DNA of 64,000 nt from Lepturacanthus savala (taxonomy: Eukaryota > Chordata > Actinopteri > Scombriformes > Trichiuridae), in NCBI GenBank assembly GCA_030544235.1, contig CM060463.1, positions 33,439,920 through 33,503,919 on the forward strand. The letters are read 5' to 3'. Both the position numbers and the translations under genes were made by a program. Shown one piece after another: positions 37,317 through 48,277 of this stretch (the first letter of the stretch is position 1; every line of letters starts with the position of its first letter). The notes beneath the pieces were generated by a model, which had not been told where the DNA came from, ran no database searches, and saw nothing but the letters and a program-made list of their open reading frames with translations.

Positions 37317-40029
37317 CTACTGGCTGGGGCCCACTGCTGCATCAAACATCTTCTTGCGGCCTTCCATGCCTGACATGGCTTCCACGTTCTTCCTCCAGTC
37401 GCTTACCTCCACTGTCTTCTCCTGCAGTACAAGGAATAGATATTAAGCTGTGTTAAGATGGTGTGGTGTATATCTAATATTCTTGAAGGAATGAAGCTAA
37501 TGTACACTTTTTTAAAATGCAGTTCACCTTTCATTCCATGTATTTGATCTTCAAGATTTTTAATGTGGTTTCTTTATACATAATCTTTCAGAATCACTGT
37601 AGGTTATGCTCCAGTGGTTTGTTTATGCAAGCTAAGAAAACTACTCACACTTTGTCATTCTCCCTTCAATTAGCTGAAGGCCTAATAAAAATGAAAATGT
37701 GCTTCATAAATTATCACCATGAAAAACATCCATGCCACAACTGCACCTCACATGCTATGGAAAAAAATCTGAAAAAAAAGGATTGCATCACACTGTCCTC
37801 TGGCCACAAGAGCCTTAGCTTCTCTTTTTTTCCAAACCCACCTTTTCTGTGTCCTCCTTCTTGACTGATTTGAGATTAGCTCGCAGATCTAAAGACACCT
37901 TGTGTTTGGAGCCCAGCAGGGAGCGCAGGATGGCATCGGCAGAGACCCTGACCCTTCTCAGGTTGGGCCTCTTAAACTTCCCTCGCAGGTCCAGCACCTT
38001 GATGTTTAGGTCTTTGATCTGTGGGGAAAGTATAGTGAATTTATGTTGGTGACAACCATTTCACTTTTTAAAACCTGTGAAGGATTGTAGAATTAATGTA
38101 CGTAAAGATCCCATTTTATAGAAAGTAAGATTTAATTCATTTTTGGTTATAAGAAGGTCATTCAAATCAGCCAGGAGAGGAGAGGTTCATTAATATTAAC
38201 CCTCTATTGCAAAATATTGCCATTTGGCAACAGTTACTTTATCTGCATTTTCTACAAAAGCAAATACAAAATGTATTTACAATTAGGCATGAAACCCCTT
38301 TTTTATTTTTGAAGGACATACAGTTTATGAGTTCACATGACCAGGATATCCTGTTTACCAGTCAGTTTCCTCATGGACATTTGACATGTGAATATCATTG
38401 TCTCACAACCAGTTGTCTTTTTTTCAGAAAATTTTTACCTAATAAAAAATTTAAATCACAATCTAGGGTAGGTAAACTTCATTTATTTATTTACATTTAA
38501 TTCAATTATGAGGTTTATTTTCTAATATGCAAAGAAAGATTTGTTGCCATATAGCAACAATATACAAATATGGAAAATTCCTAGTGTATACAACCTGATG
38601 GAATCCCATTAACATCACAGCTTGAAACTGTCCTGAGACTATGTTTACAACTTTATCTTACATATTTTGTAATATATCTATTAAACATTAAAAACATTTT
38701 TACCACGTCTAAGTAATATTTCATGCAATAGAGAGTTAATGAGACAGACACAAGATGACCTGTTTGTTCTAGAGCCTCAGAGAAGCTTGAGAGACTTTTG
38801 AGATGATTTTGGTACTTAAACCATAAATAGGCATACATGTCTTGTTAGACATATGAAAACTTTAAATAAAACCCAGAAAAATGTTATGTTAAATATGGGA
38901 TGTATTTTTTAAAGCTCAACTTCAGATGTTATGATATATGGTGTGTGTGTATTATAGAAATAATCAGCGCTTATTTGTTGTCTTTAATCAGTGTTATGTT
39001 ACCTCTCTGGTGTTGTGCAACACTTTTGCTTCAATATCGTAGCGCTCCTCATCCACTACATCTATTTTGGCATGCAGCTCTTCACATAATGCCTATAGAA
39101 AAAAGGAAGACATCACCTGTAATACAGCATAAGTCATCTCAGAACAGATGCAGATTTAAAGAGTTTTAGTTTGCAAATCTTATAAAAAAAAAATCAGTGG
39201 TGAGCGTAAAACAATACCTGTAGCTCTTCTAAAGACATGCTGCTCGTCTGTATCCGAGGAGCTTTTTCCTCCAGGTACCTTTCCTTCTGCTCCTCTTTTT
39301 CTGCCAGTTCCTGTTCTAGATCCTCTTTGGCCTTGGCTACCATCAAGCTCTGAGAAACCACACACAGAGAAAAGATAAGACTCTATTGAGCCCTAGCGGA
39401 GAAACATGAATGTTACAACAAGACTGGGAACAACCTTAAGAGATGAGGAGTAAACATTTTACACATGACAGTATTAAAGTCACATGACCTGAGGATTGTA
39501 ATAATATAAAGGTTTTGCAAAATATGTTAATAAGTAATGGTTCCGGTAGTTGTAGCTTCAGATGAAGCAATGCAGTGGTGTTTTGTTTTATCCAGTTGTT
39601 ACTGTTCAACTTGTTGTTCAACTACTTGATTTGCTGTTTTTCCGACTGTAGATGTCAGTCTCAGTCTTTGGTAATGTGACTAACCTTTAGCATGAGCTTG
39701 CGAGAGGCTGAGATTTTGGATTTCCTCTGCAAAAAAAATGAAGAGATTGTCTTTTTTGGCATTTTATTAGACAGTTTAGATTGTCATTATATTCTTTAAT
39801 GAAAATTCCATCTTACCTCCGGTCTACAGATGGATGTTAAAACATGTAAAAAAATACATAAATAAATAAAATGACACCAAAGTTTGACATTAATAGCCAA
39901 CAGTTGTGTGCTTTGATCTTTGCTTTGCTATAGATACAGCTCATTTACCGAATCCTGTATGAAACTGATACTCTGAGAAAATGGAAAACAAGAAATGGAA
40001 ACACAATACACTCACTCTTTCTCTGGCAT
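37317..40029 (-). CDS. tnni1: Troponin I, slow skeletal type
   Basis: Inhibitory subunit of the troponin complex. Coding exons in transcript order: 40029-40016, 39823-39817 (7 nt), 39726-39685, 39349-39218, 39092-39003, 38018-37842, 37421-37317. Phases all fit; the sum is 567 nt, 188 residues (human TNNI1 has 187). Visible landmarks: start 'MPEKEPERKSK', troponin-C-binding helix 'ASRKLMLKSLMVAKAKE', troponin-T-binding coiled segment 'VDEERYDIEAKVLHNTRE', inhibitory region 'GKFKRPNLRRVR' (residues 108-119), switch region 'LRSLLGSKHK', and C-terminal 'DWRKNVEAMSGMEGRKKMF'. It lacks the long N-terminal extension of cardiac TNNI3, which favours the slow type. The gene is codirectional with the troponin T gene 3.6 kb downstream of its stop. 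Confidence 0.95.
38200..38735. mobile_element. piggyBac-type MITE at a duplicated TTAA
   Basis: Begins 'ccctctattgcaaaatattgc' at 38200 and ends 'atttcatgcaatagag' at 38735, inverted ends bounded by TTAA (38196-38199 and 38736-38739). The host sequence on both sides matches the unoccupied site at 4801-4830. Length 536 bp with no coding capacity; in a troponin I intron. TTAA duplication with CCCT-type ends is characteristic of piggyBac elements. Confidence 0.75.
39817..39823 (-). other. tnni1: 7-nt coding microexon of troponin I
   Basis: On the minus strand, 'ccatctgtag' precedes ACCGGAG, followed by 'gtaaga'. It joins GA of the first coding exon to the exon starting AGG AAA, giving Glu-Pro-Glu and restoring frame. 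Without it the two neighbouring exons are out of phase. Confidence 0.8.
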
Positions 40030-41201
40030 CTTGGTTATCTCAGTTCCCCCTGGAAGACAAAAATAAAACCCTTTGCCTCTGAAGTGCTCGACATTGGGGA
40101 CCACTTGGGTCTAGTGCCCCAATGGGTCTTAGCCATGTCTTCCATTTTAGCTCCACAATACATTCATTCCACATCAGTCAACTGTATAGTGTTACAAGAA
40201 TGCAATTAAAGAGTATTTATAGAGACTTATAGATCTCCCGCTGGTATCTTGGGTGAATTTCTTCATTATTAATTCTGGCATTATCAATAAATATCAATTA
40301 TTTATTGAATTGCTAATGGACTTAACTTTTCACATGGCCAGTCTAGTTTTGTTTTGTTTATCGACCATGGATGTGTCTTATTTGTAGAAAGGCCTGCTGG
40401 ACAAAATCAACTGCTCACCTCCCAGTGTGATAGCACACCCTCCCTGTCAAATGGCAAGTGATGGCAGATGGGGAGAAGCAAGGCCCTGACATAAGAGCTA
40501 TTTCAGAGTGATAACACTTCCTGCTTTCACCCCCACTTTTTCACCAAATAAAGACACAAATATAGCCAGGGCCAGGGTCCCCACTTCTTGGAACAGTGCT
40601 GACCTTTTGTTTTCTAGAACACTCGGTTGAGTTTATCAACTATTTGGCCGATTTAGAAGAAATAATTACAAAAAAATGTCATTTTTTTCATAGACTTGGG
40701 CTTTCAAAATGAAATATTCTAACAATAAAACTGTATTTGTACAATTATATATCTCCCTCTTAAATATGTAAAGATGTATCAGCCCATTATAATCAGTGTT
40801 GCAAATCAATGGAAGGCTGCTTCATGACAATTTTTTCCTAATGTGATGAATTTCTGTGATTTCTCTTATTTAAATTGTTGTTTTATATAAAAATAATTTT
40901 TTTTTGGAAATGTATTATATTTTGATGTTTCAGTTGCACAAATATAGATCTCTTTCCATATCATCCACTTCTACTTCTACATTCCAAAAAATATTTAAAA
41001 TATTTAACAAATATTTTCTTTAAAATATCTTTAAATCATTTTAAAGAGTCTTTAAAAAAACTTAAAACTTAAAACTTAAGTTAAAATCCAGTTAAAATAT
41101 ATACATACAAGAGACATAATCTAACTTAATATCTCTGAAGTAATAGCTAGAAACTTAACTGGTTTGGTATAGATTACAGTAGTAGAGATGTATGTTCTTA
41201 C

Positions 41202-41320
41202 CTTTTTTGTGTGGATGCAGACAGACACAAAGTGATGAAGAGAAGAGCCCACCAGAATATTTTATCTCTTGTTCCCCTTTGTCCCTCCTCTCTGTCACAA
41301 GGAGACTTAAATAGAAGCAC
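41202..41320 (-). promoter_or_regulatory. Troponin I non-coding exon 1 and promoter
   Basis: The minus-strand donor 'aaaaaag' then 'gtaagaac' (boundary 41202) ends a leader exon, which would splice to the acceptor at 40049. Upstream are two TATA candidates: 'gataaaata' (about 41255-41265) and 'ctatttaag' (about 41307-41315). Confidence 0.5.
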
Positions 41321-42609
41321 GCGCACACACACAGATGCACGGCTACACACACACCGTGATGAAGGAGTGGTCTCAGTGATTGTTATGCCCATCATGTGTT
41401 GACAGGCCACTACTCTCCGCTTCTTTTTAATAACGTGTGTGAACTTTTGCGTGTGCCAGGATGGAATAAACAACATCCTCGTCACCTTTCACTTCACCAG
41501 TTGTCATTCAGTTGTTAATCTGTCATTCTCTTTTACATGGGGGAGCTATTCAATGCTCTAGACAGGATCATCTCTGCTCTTGCATACTGACTGAATTCAT
41601 ACTAACAGACAGCTGCAGAAAGTTTTTCTCAGAATTGAGGCAAACTTCGAGCAGCCATTATAGTTAGTCTTGTTACGATGGGACGATCTTGTAGGATTTT
41701 CTTTGGCTACTGTGAGTGATGATGCCGAGGTGCTCTGTCCCCGTTAGACTGCAGGCCCCCTTGGTTTGATTAGGATAATAGCTGCAGACGATGCTAAGCT
41801 GTGGTTTTAAGGCAGGAATGCAATTTCCAGTGCACATTTGGCTGAGGCCTGCCAACTAAACTTAGACTAATTGCAGCACCATGTGATGCTGCCACTCTTT
41901 AATACAGGTCTCAGCTAGGGCTGAACAATTTAAAAAAAAAATATGTAAATGCAATGTGAAGCCTGCCAAGCACCACCATGTTTCTACAATAAGCCAAAAC
42001 CACAAACCAAACAATGGCTCTAGAGACAGACTTTCAAGTGTTCACACTGCAGGTCCTACATGCTTGTGATACTCAGTGGGTTGCAATATGCAACCTCACC
42101 ACTAGATGCCGCCAGAAACACTGCACCTGTAATTAGGCATATTAAGGCACAAGGCATTAAACTGAATCAGGGTCATTCAGAATATTGTTTTGACACACAT
42201 TTAGCCTTTTAATAAGTGTGCCTCAATAAATTTCGGTCACCCATTTTCTGATATCCATAATGTTTTGATTAACCCATTTAAGGTCAGATTTTTCTCAAAG
42301 ATTTCATGCATATTATTGTATCAGTTGTTAATTGGTAATAATTATATCAAAATCATATTATGTAGCTATTTTTTCCCATTTTGTACCCTTTTCTTTGCAA
42401 AAAACAGCATTTTAATAGCTAATATAGTTGATGCTTGCACAAATATGCCCAATAACGAAAATCTATTTATCCCACTGGCAAAATTCTTTTTGGGGGGATT
42501 ATTCTAGAGACTTGAATGATATACATGTCAGCATTGAAAATCATAATAATCTAAATAAATAATTCCTGCTGAAGTCCAATCTAGATCAGGAAAAACTTTT
42601 CTTTGGTGT

Positions 42610-43148
42610 TGTGGCACGGAGGGAAGGCCACCTGGCCAGCACACTTAGAGCAGACACAAATACGGTGTAATGCCCAAGGGCTTATTTTAATTCAAACAAA
42701 AAGTCACTTGTAAATAGTTCAGGTTGCCGGACCTGACTGAGGGCTCAGGGCAGGTGTGGGGGTTTTACTCCAGGTGAGAGGTAGGCCGCAGAGTTTGGAG
42801 GTCAGCCGTGTGGAGAGGGGGCCAGGGTTTAGAGTACCAGCAGCGGAGTGTCGGGGCTTCCTCCATGTCTCCCGGTCACTGGCTGCTTCCGAATCTGGGA
42901 AGAAAGGAGGTCAGTGTGAGGGAGATAAAAGAAACCATGTAATCTGGCTGCTCTGCTACTCACTGTCCTGCTTGCCCCCGACGAGAGGGCAGTAAGGATT
43001 TTTATGCTGGGGCCAGGAATGAGCTGCTGTGATTTCCCGGCTCCTCCCTCTCCTCAGGTGTGGTTGGCTGAGGAGAGTTGGCTGATGAGCTTGCTTCTGG
43101 TTGGGGAGGGGCCTGAGGGAGACGGTGACAATCAGGGGCTCTGCCACA
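42610..43148 (-). mobile_element. Solo LTR of an endogenous retroelement
   Basis: Read on the minus strand it starts TGTGGCA and ends TGCCACA, the TG...CA inverted termini of an LTR. It is flanked by 4-bp direct repeats GTGT (42606-42609 and 43149-43152). It is GC-rich unlike its surroundings. On the minus strand it has a TATA-like 'cataaaaatcc' (about 43000), then 'aattaaaataagc' as a polyadenylation-like signal (about 42690). No internal genes are attached, so it is a recombined solo LTR. Confidence 0.7.
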
Positions 43149-45766
43149 GTGTCTAAACAGGAAAAAAGGAATCTCCAGAAGTCTTGAGCAGAGTATTAAA
43201 GTGATCTTTATTGCCAGCAATAAAGGAAACAGCTCTCAGAAGAAGCAGTCTGAAATTTTGAAAGCCTGTACATTGATATTTATACTGTTCTGTCCACATA
43301 AGTCACGCCTTTTGCCCATCCCATACATTAGATCACACCTACTGACCATCCCTTATACATTAACCAATTACACCATTAGCTGCTCTTTACATCTCCACTT
43401 CGCTTGTTCATAACTTTACACCAATATTTCCTTAATTCTTTTTTATTTATTTTTTTATTTTATAAAGTTATTCTTCCCTTTGAACTTCCCTTTGAACCCA
43501 CTTTGAACTTATCCACTACAACTAGCGTGATGACATACATGAGTGAGGTATGATTATGATTAATAAAATTGTTTTTATATAACTACAAGTCTTAACACTT
43601 ATCATGCAATAATGTAATATAACACATCTCAACTATGTCTTTGCATTGCATTTTGTTTTCTTCAGAGTGTCATAGTCATCAAAATTATACCACACTAGTC
43701 CCTGCTGACGCACAGTCTGTGTCAATGCTCTGGATTTGGGTTTGTGGCAATAGTGTGTCTGTGCTGCAGAGGAAAATGTAGACACAGAAGAATGTGTCTG
43801 TATATATGTTCAAAGACGCGTCTAAGTGCTCAGTTCACTCATGAAAGTTCTTTTAATTTAATCCTTGAACTCCATTGTCTGGGTTGTGTTTATGTTAGAG
43901 ATTTAGTTGTCATCAGCTTGTCCAGCAGTGACGCAAACTTTGACGTAACACAGTTACTCTGAATATAATCAGAGCAAGTAAACTATGTTGTTTTCACACA
44001 TGTCCGTACTATCCATTCAAGTTACTAAAGAAAGAGGATAAAAAACTAGGGTATTAACAACTCATTTCAATATTTCTTTACTAGATGTATTGGTAGACTA
44101 TGTTTTTCTATTTTTTTGAGAAATAGTTACTACAACTTTCCTAAAAAAATACAAGTGACATTCTTGTCAACATTTTTTGTCCCACTGCCATTAAAACCAG
44201 CTGTTTGTGTTTGTCCAATCACACTTTCAACGTAATTTCAAAATGTGTCATGAACACTTTTTTGTGTTTAGCTTGGCAGTTACTTACATGCATAGTTGGT
44301 ATACAACAACTACAAGTTTCTATAACTGTACTGGTTGGGATGAATACCTTTCTTCCCAAAGATATTCCCTAATTTGGTGATGTGGTGGTGGAGAGTTCTG
44401 TCTACGACTTTGGTCCAAATCTCAGATTTCTGTTGGGTGGAGATCAAGGTCTAGAGAGTCAGGGTATATGAATCACATAATTTTCAAACTCATCAAACAT
44501 TCAGTTTTTTTGTGCAAGAAGCCTCTGCATTCCAAATCTTTCTCTACATATTTATTCAGGTTTTTCTTTTAACGTGTCACCCCCTCTATAAATAACACAC
44601 ACTGAATGGATCATAATGTTAAAACAGCATTTATGCTCTGTTTACATTGAACACATGCTTTACATTTGTGGTGGTGCTGACAGTGGACAAGTTCAGAGGA
44701 GGGGGACTGGTGAGCTTCAGCGTCATGAGACCACAGTGACTGAGAGCTGCTGGGCCACCGACCCTGCTATTTACTGCAGTATAGCAGAGGTTCATTCTGC
44801 ATTATGCAGGCTCACACATTGCACTCTACTAGGGGAATATAGCGCTTGTGAGGAATTCATTTCTAAAATAAATGGAGGTGTGAGAGCATTTACACTGTAA
44901 CAGGAGCCTCTTAATTCTTCTTTTATTGTTAGTGTTAGTCGTTAAATTTTGCAGGATTGTTTGTTTGCTCTCACTGAGTCAGGAGTTTAAAGTTATGGAT
45001 GCTGATTTGATTCCTAACAGAACCAGGCTGTTGGCTCATGGCACCTAATTCCACAGTATTTAAAGCAGCAGGTCTAACTGAGTTCTGTGTGTGCATTTGC
45101 CAGACAGTCTCTAGGAAATTAGTATAAATGCATATATAAGATGCTAAGACCTCACACAGCAGTTAACGGGTTAGGTCATTTTCACACAACCTATTGTAAA
45201 GTATATTGTTTCAGCCTCTGCTAATGGAAGAAATTCAAAAGACCACTGCAGTTGTATCATGGGCATGTTACTGTGAAAAAGTATTTAGTTGTAGTTACTG
45301 GTTACTTCTACAAAAAGTAATACCAAAAGTAACTGAAGTACTCCACTATAAAATAACTAGTTACCAGGGGAAATAAAAATTTAATTCCTTTATTTTTTAG
45401 TTTAAAAATGCACTGGGATTTCCTGAGGGTCTGTGAATATGTCATGGAGTAAGACACAGTACTCGTGAACTTTTGTTACGAAGTTACAGTAGCCTGTGTT
45501 GGCATGAGGAATAAAGTAATAGTTAAATTGGCTAGCTCATAACTCTACCTGTTCTCCGGGAAGTCGCTGCTTTCCATTCTGACCTGTTTCCAGGTACGTG
45601 ACACTGTGCTTATAACAACCTCCTCTCTGTTCTTTTGAAAAAAACCTTTTAACTGGCCAGTAATGATAGAAAAATTAATTATTTATTAGATATAAGATTA
45701 TATATTTACATAAGATTACCCCTTATTGAAAAAAGTAACACTGTTAAAGCTTTGAAACATCCATCT

Positions 45767-46216
45767 TTGTAAATTGGGCCACTTTGCTTGTAAATTGCTT
45801 GGGACAATACTGCCAAATATGCCATTACCATTTATATTTATGATTACAAATGACTGTTTCTCATAATTTTGTATTGGAATTATGAGATAAATTATTAAAA
45901 AAAATGTAGGCCCTATAAATATAGAAATATCCACTGTGTCACTTTATTTTGCGTGGTTTCAGGTAAAATGGGCCATCTCATCAGGTAAAATGGGTTTTTA
46001 TTAGATTTGTCATGCCAGGCTACTTACCATGCACATTTCTGGTGCAGTCTAGATTTGAAGTGTTGCCTCACCCACCATAGAAACCATAAACTAATCAAAT
46101 CACCTGTTTCTTGTCTTATCTTGTTATGTGAACAGTTTGAAATTATTTTTAGTCATTGGCTTTAATTTCCAGAGGGGCTGGGACCCCTTAAATGGGCCAC
46201 TTTACCAGATATCACC
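45767..46216. mobile_element. Transposon copy with 'taaattgggccactt' ends
   Basis: The left end 'taaattgggccactttg' and the right end 'aaatgggccactttacc' border a non-coding body. The body matches 49533-49942 in opposite orientation: 'cttgggacaata', 'caaatatgcc', and 'accataaactaatcaaatc' against 'gatttgattagtttatggt'-type blocks. Probably a non-autonomous DNA transposon. Confidence 0.6.
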
Positions 46217-46589
46217 CTATGTTTTTGTGTGTATAATTGGTTTGTTTCCTTTAGCTCAGAATGAGCCCTTATTATATAGAGAGGGAGCCTGTCATGTTGT
46301 AAATGAATTTCATGAATTTCTTGTAGTTTCCTCCTTAAATGCTGGGAGGAGTATGTGTGTGTGTGGGGGGGGGGAGTTATCAACCATTATCAAGGTTGCA
46401 AATGCACTGCTTGATGCCACTAAATCCTAAACATTATGTCCACATGAAGTTCAGGGATAAATCATGTTCTTCTGTTTAGTATTAATCTAAACACAAAACC
46501 CCTGGAGTAGATCCCAGCTTGAGTGTAATTACTTTTATTAATCGAGTGGGTTTCAAACCTAGTTTTGTTGTTTATGTGACTCATGCCTG

Positions 46590-46770
46590 TTATAGTCGGT
46601 GCCAGAACAAACAACTGACCCTGCTCCATCCAGCACTGCTGCTGCCACAGCTGCCGGTCCCACTGGTCTCGCTGGTCAGGGCGCCAACTGTTTGGTGCCG
46701 GCAGAGACGGGGCAGAGCACTGTGACGCCGTTGTTCACCACCACAGCTGGCATTTTGCTCCGTTTAATGA
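46590..46770. other. GC-rich patch of unknown origin
   Basis: About 180 bp with an open + frame reading Ala/Thr/Gly-rich sequence ('TAAATAAGPTGLAGQG'). The composition differs sharply from the AT-rich flanks. No splice sites or family resemblance; it might be a retroelement fragment. Confidence 0.3.
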
Positions 46771-47090
46771 TGATTAGAAAGAATAGCAAACACACCCGCC
46801 ACTACACAAACATACACACTGATTTCATCAGATCAGAACCGTGAAAAGAACAATGACAATTGTGTCGAGCTTGCCAAATTTCGGCTCGTATTCATCCATT
46901 TCGCTCATGTTTTGGTTGGTGACGTTCCTGTTAGAAAAACAGAAAAGTAAAACATTCCAGATAGATGCCGAATATTTATTTTGTGTCTCAGCATTAATGC
47001 ATATTTCAAGACAATATTTACACCATTTTGACATGTGAGGCAGAAAGGAAGGCTTTATCTTGGGTGCACTGAAGCCTGATGTGAGACTCT

Positions 47091-47096
47091 TTTATT
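47091..47096 (-). terminator. Candidate polyadenylation signal of csrp1
   Basis: AATAAA on the minus strand about 540 nt past the csrp1 stop codon. Confidence 0.4.
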
Positions 47097-47637
47097 TTTT
47101 TTTGTTCTGTCTCTAACACTGACTGATTCAGATGGTAATCACAACCAACATACAAACTAAGTTTGTTATTACAGTGTCTCTTATTGCAACCACAATATTT
47201 AATTTCTTTAATTTGTAATTGTCTTCCTCTAGAAATGGAGTCAGTCTGCTGTTAAATACTTGGTTTATACACAAACAGTGTGCACATCCAAACATAGTTA
47301 GAATTTGATGCTTTTTTTTTAACCCTCATGTTGTGTTCCCAGTCAAATCTGAACACCAAACCGGAACACCAAATTGATTAACATGAAACAAACAACATGA
47401 AGGTTAAATGTTTAGTATAAAATACTTTAACTTAAACAATTCCACACCAAATGCTAATGCAACATATAGAGCACAATCTAAATGTGAACATGTACAAAAA
47501 GCTGTGTGTAGTGTGCTTCTTTCGTTCCTCTTTGCCTGGAGCTGGAGTGAAAGCCTTGACATGGACTGAAGGATTCTAGAAGCGATCTGGTCTCAGAGCT
47601 GCACATGTCAGACCCAGGGGGGCTGAGGCCTCAGGCT

Positions 47638-48246
47638 TTACTGGGCATGAGCCAGAGCTCCTGCACCCTGACCAAAGCCAAATCCCTTGGGACCAAAGTT
47701 CTTTGCGTAACAGGCTGTGGATCAGAATACAATAAATGACTAAATGAAAAATGGTTTTCAACTACAACGTATAGCATGCAGAAGACAAGCATTTAACATT
47801 TTTTTTAATTAGAATCTTTTGGTCTTAAAGAAAATGCCCAAAAGATTCTGGAAATTACACAGGAAATTAGGGAGAGAGGCTGTTTTGTAGTATGTGTCTA
47901 AACCAGATATACAGTATATGGTCTAAACCCCTTTTGAATGGGATCTCTTAAATTTGGTTAACCTCTACTGCATGATGTATCCATATGGCGACTACATGCA
48001 AATTACTTGGATACCAACTCTTTTTGGGCTCAGAATGCATATTGTGCTTGGATTTGGGATATTTGTGATAATGTTTTTGCATTTTTTTTCACAATTCAAT
48101 AGTAATGCATTGATGTTATATTATTTTTATTAAAATTGAGACATTTGGCAATGCTGTACCTTAAAAGGTTAAAGCATTGTATGAGAGGTACTTAGCAAGA
48201 CATTTACCAGTGTAGGGTAATGAAACCACACAATCACACTTTCTGA

Positions 48247-48277
<31 letters not shown>

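Larger units (their letters stand above)
41321..47090. other. Spacer between troponin I and csrp1, no gene seen
   Basis: PHLDA3 occupies this place in human; no single-exon PH-domain frame was found. It holds a solo LTR (42610-43148), a transposon copy (45767-46216) and a GC-rich patch at 46590-46770. The stretch 43153-43440 ('gatctttattgccagcaat') may be further LTR-type repeat. Confidence 0.5.

Noticed and set aside
41321..47090. PHLDA3 expected between troponin I and csrp1
   Set aside because: No single-exon frame of about 125 codons with PH-domain features was found on either strand.
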